A stretch of DNA of 64,000 nucleotides. Origin: Tubulanus polymorphus. Lineage: Eukaryota > Nemertea > Palaeonemertea > Tubulaniformes > Tubulanidae. The DNA is taken from NCBI RefSeq assembly GCF_964204645.1, contig NC_134030.1, positions 5,454,278 to 5,518,277 of the forward strand. The letters are read 5' to 3'. Positions 63,426-64,000 of this stretch are shown piece after piece; positions within the stretch are counted from its first letter, which is position 1, and every line of letters begins with the position of its first letter. The translations under genes were made by a program, and so were the position numbers. The notes under the pieces are model-generated. The model saw nothing but the letters and a program-made list of their open reading frames with translations, was not told where the DNA came from and searched no databases.

Positions 63426-64000
63426 TGTTATTTCAAACCCTGACAGGATGCCTAATTGGAAAGTTTTTATTTACACTCCACAAATTCTATGATCATTATA
63501 CTTGATGATTAATCTATGCGATATGTAACATGTTGCTATCGATATGGATCGATATTGATGTCATTATTATTATTGATATCGAAAATGCGATAGGGATAGT
63601 CTACTAAACTTTTAATTTCTTTTTAAGATGATCCACATCTTCGCCATTGGCTTAGTCTACCAGAGAATAGAATTCGTTGCTAGTTTTGAGATTGTTGGGT
63701 GCTTGGCAATTCAATCCAATCATTCTTTATTCAGATGCTTTAGGTTACAAAAACGTATCAGCAAATCATACCAATAAAAAAGTACAAAACAAACAATAAC
63801 AAGCATTGGCAAAAAACAGGTACAAGGAAAGACTAGAAATTGTTACTAGAATGAACAAGAGGGCTCCTATTGAAGTTGCCATAATTCTACAAATGGGGAA
63901 AAGTGATTAAAAAACTGGAATTCTTGAGATCCGTGGTTTATAAGAGTCAAATTGATAATGAAATACGGAATTCCCTCGAGATTTATGTCTGGTTTAAGAG
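63426..64000. other. AT-rich noncoding sequence at the window edge
   Basis: I see no gene or clear repeat. A degenerate ATCGATATGG/ATCGATATTG run occurs near 63540-63590. Confidence 0.4.

Noticed and set aside
44599-64000. Search for mir-993 and for a Hox3 homeobox
   Set aside because: No TACCCTGTA-type seed hairpin other than mir-10 and no homeodomain helix 3 (KIWFQNRR) coding sequence was seen in this part.

Overview
This window is part of a bilaterian Hox cluster, most likely from a lophotrochozoan (spiralian) animal. It carries the homeodomain exon of Hox5 (Scr orthologue; 6291-6610), the microRNA gene mir-10 (about 25704-25787) and a complete two-exon Hox4 gene (Dfd orthologue; 35662-36076 and 44291-44598). 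All three lie on the + strand in the order Hox5, mir-10, Hox4. This is the canonical collinear order, with mir-10 in its ancestral place between the Hox4 and Hox5 classes. The Hox5 homeodomain starts [12 protein letters not shown] and is followed by KLSHITKS, which I recall as more like lophotrochozoan Hox5 than arthropod Scr or chordate Hox5. The phylum cannot be fixed from sequence alone.

Layout. 1-6290: no exon recognised; probably Hox5 intron 1 or upstream DNA, because Hox5 exon 1 (with its YPWM motif) is not visible. 6291-6610: last exon of Hox5. 6611-25703: noncoding, with microsatellites and several palindromic repeats, then a repeat-poor block (about 17-27 kb) holding three phased TGACAG sites, an exon-like GC-rich block at 20541-20851, and mir-10. 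25818-26051: a 77-codon small ORF just 3' of the mir-10 hairpin. 26052-35490: noncoding, with two palindromic elements, a perfect 27-bp hairpin and a hammerhead-like motif. 35493-35568: a compact promoter-proximal cluster of Meis, PBC-Hox, CCAAT and E-box motifs ahead of Hox4. 36077-44290: the Hox4 intron, with several short repeats. 44599-64000: 3' flank of Hox4, presumably toward Hox3, with no recognised gene.

No reverse transcriptase, transposase, rRNA or intact tRNA gene was recognised. The interspersed DNA consists of short nonautonomous elements: four palindromic MITE-like families (A to D below) and a family (F) whose end carries a hammerhead-ribozyme-like core. Calls of repeat families rest on copies compared by eye within the window.

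Functionally, Hox4 and Hox5 are homeodomain transcription factors that specify anterior-posterior identity and bind DNA with PBC (Exd/Pbx) and Meis (Hth) partners. miR-10 is usually co-expressed with its Hox neighbours and may come from a long transcript spanning this interval.
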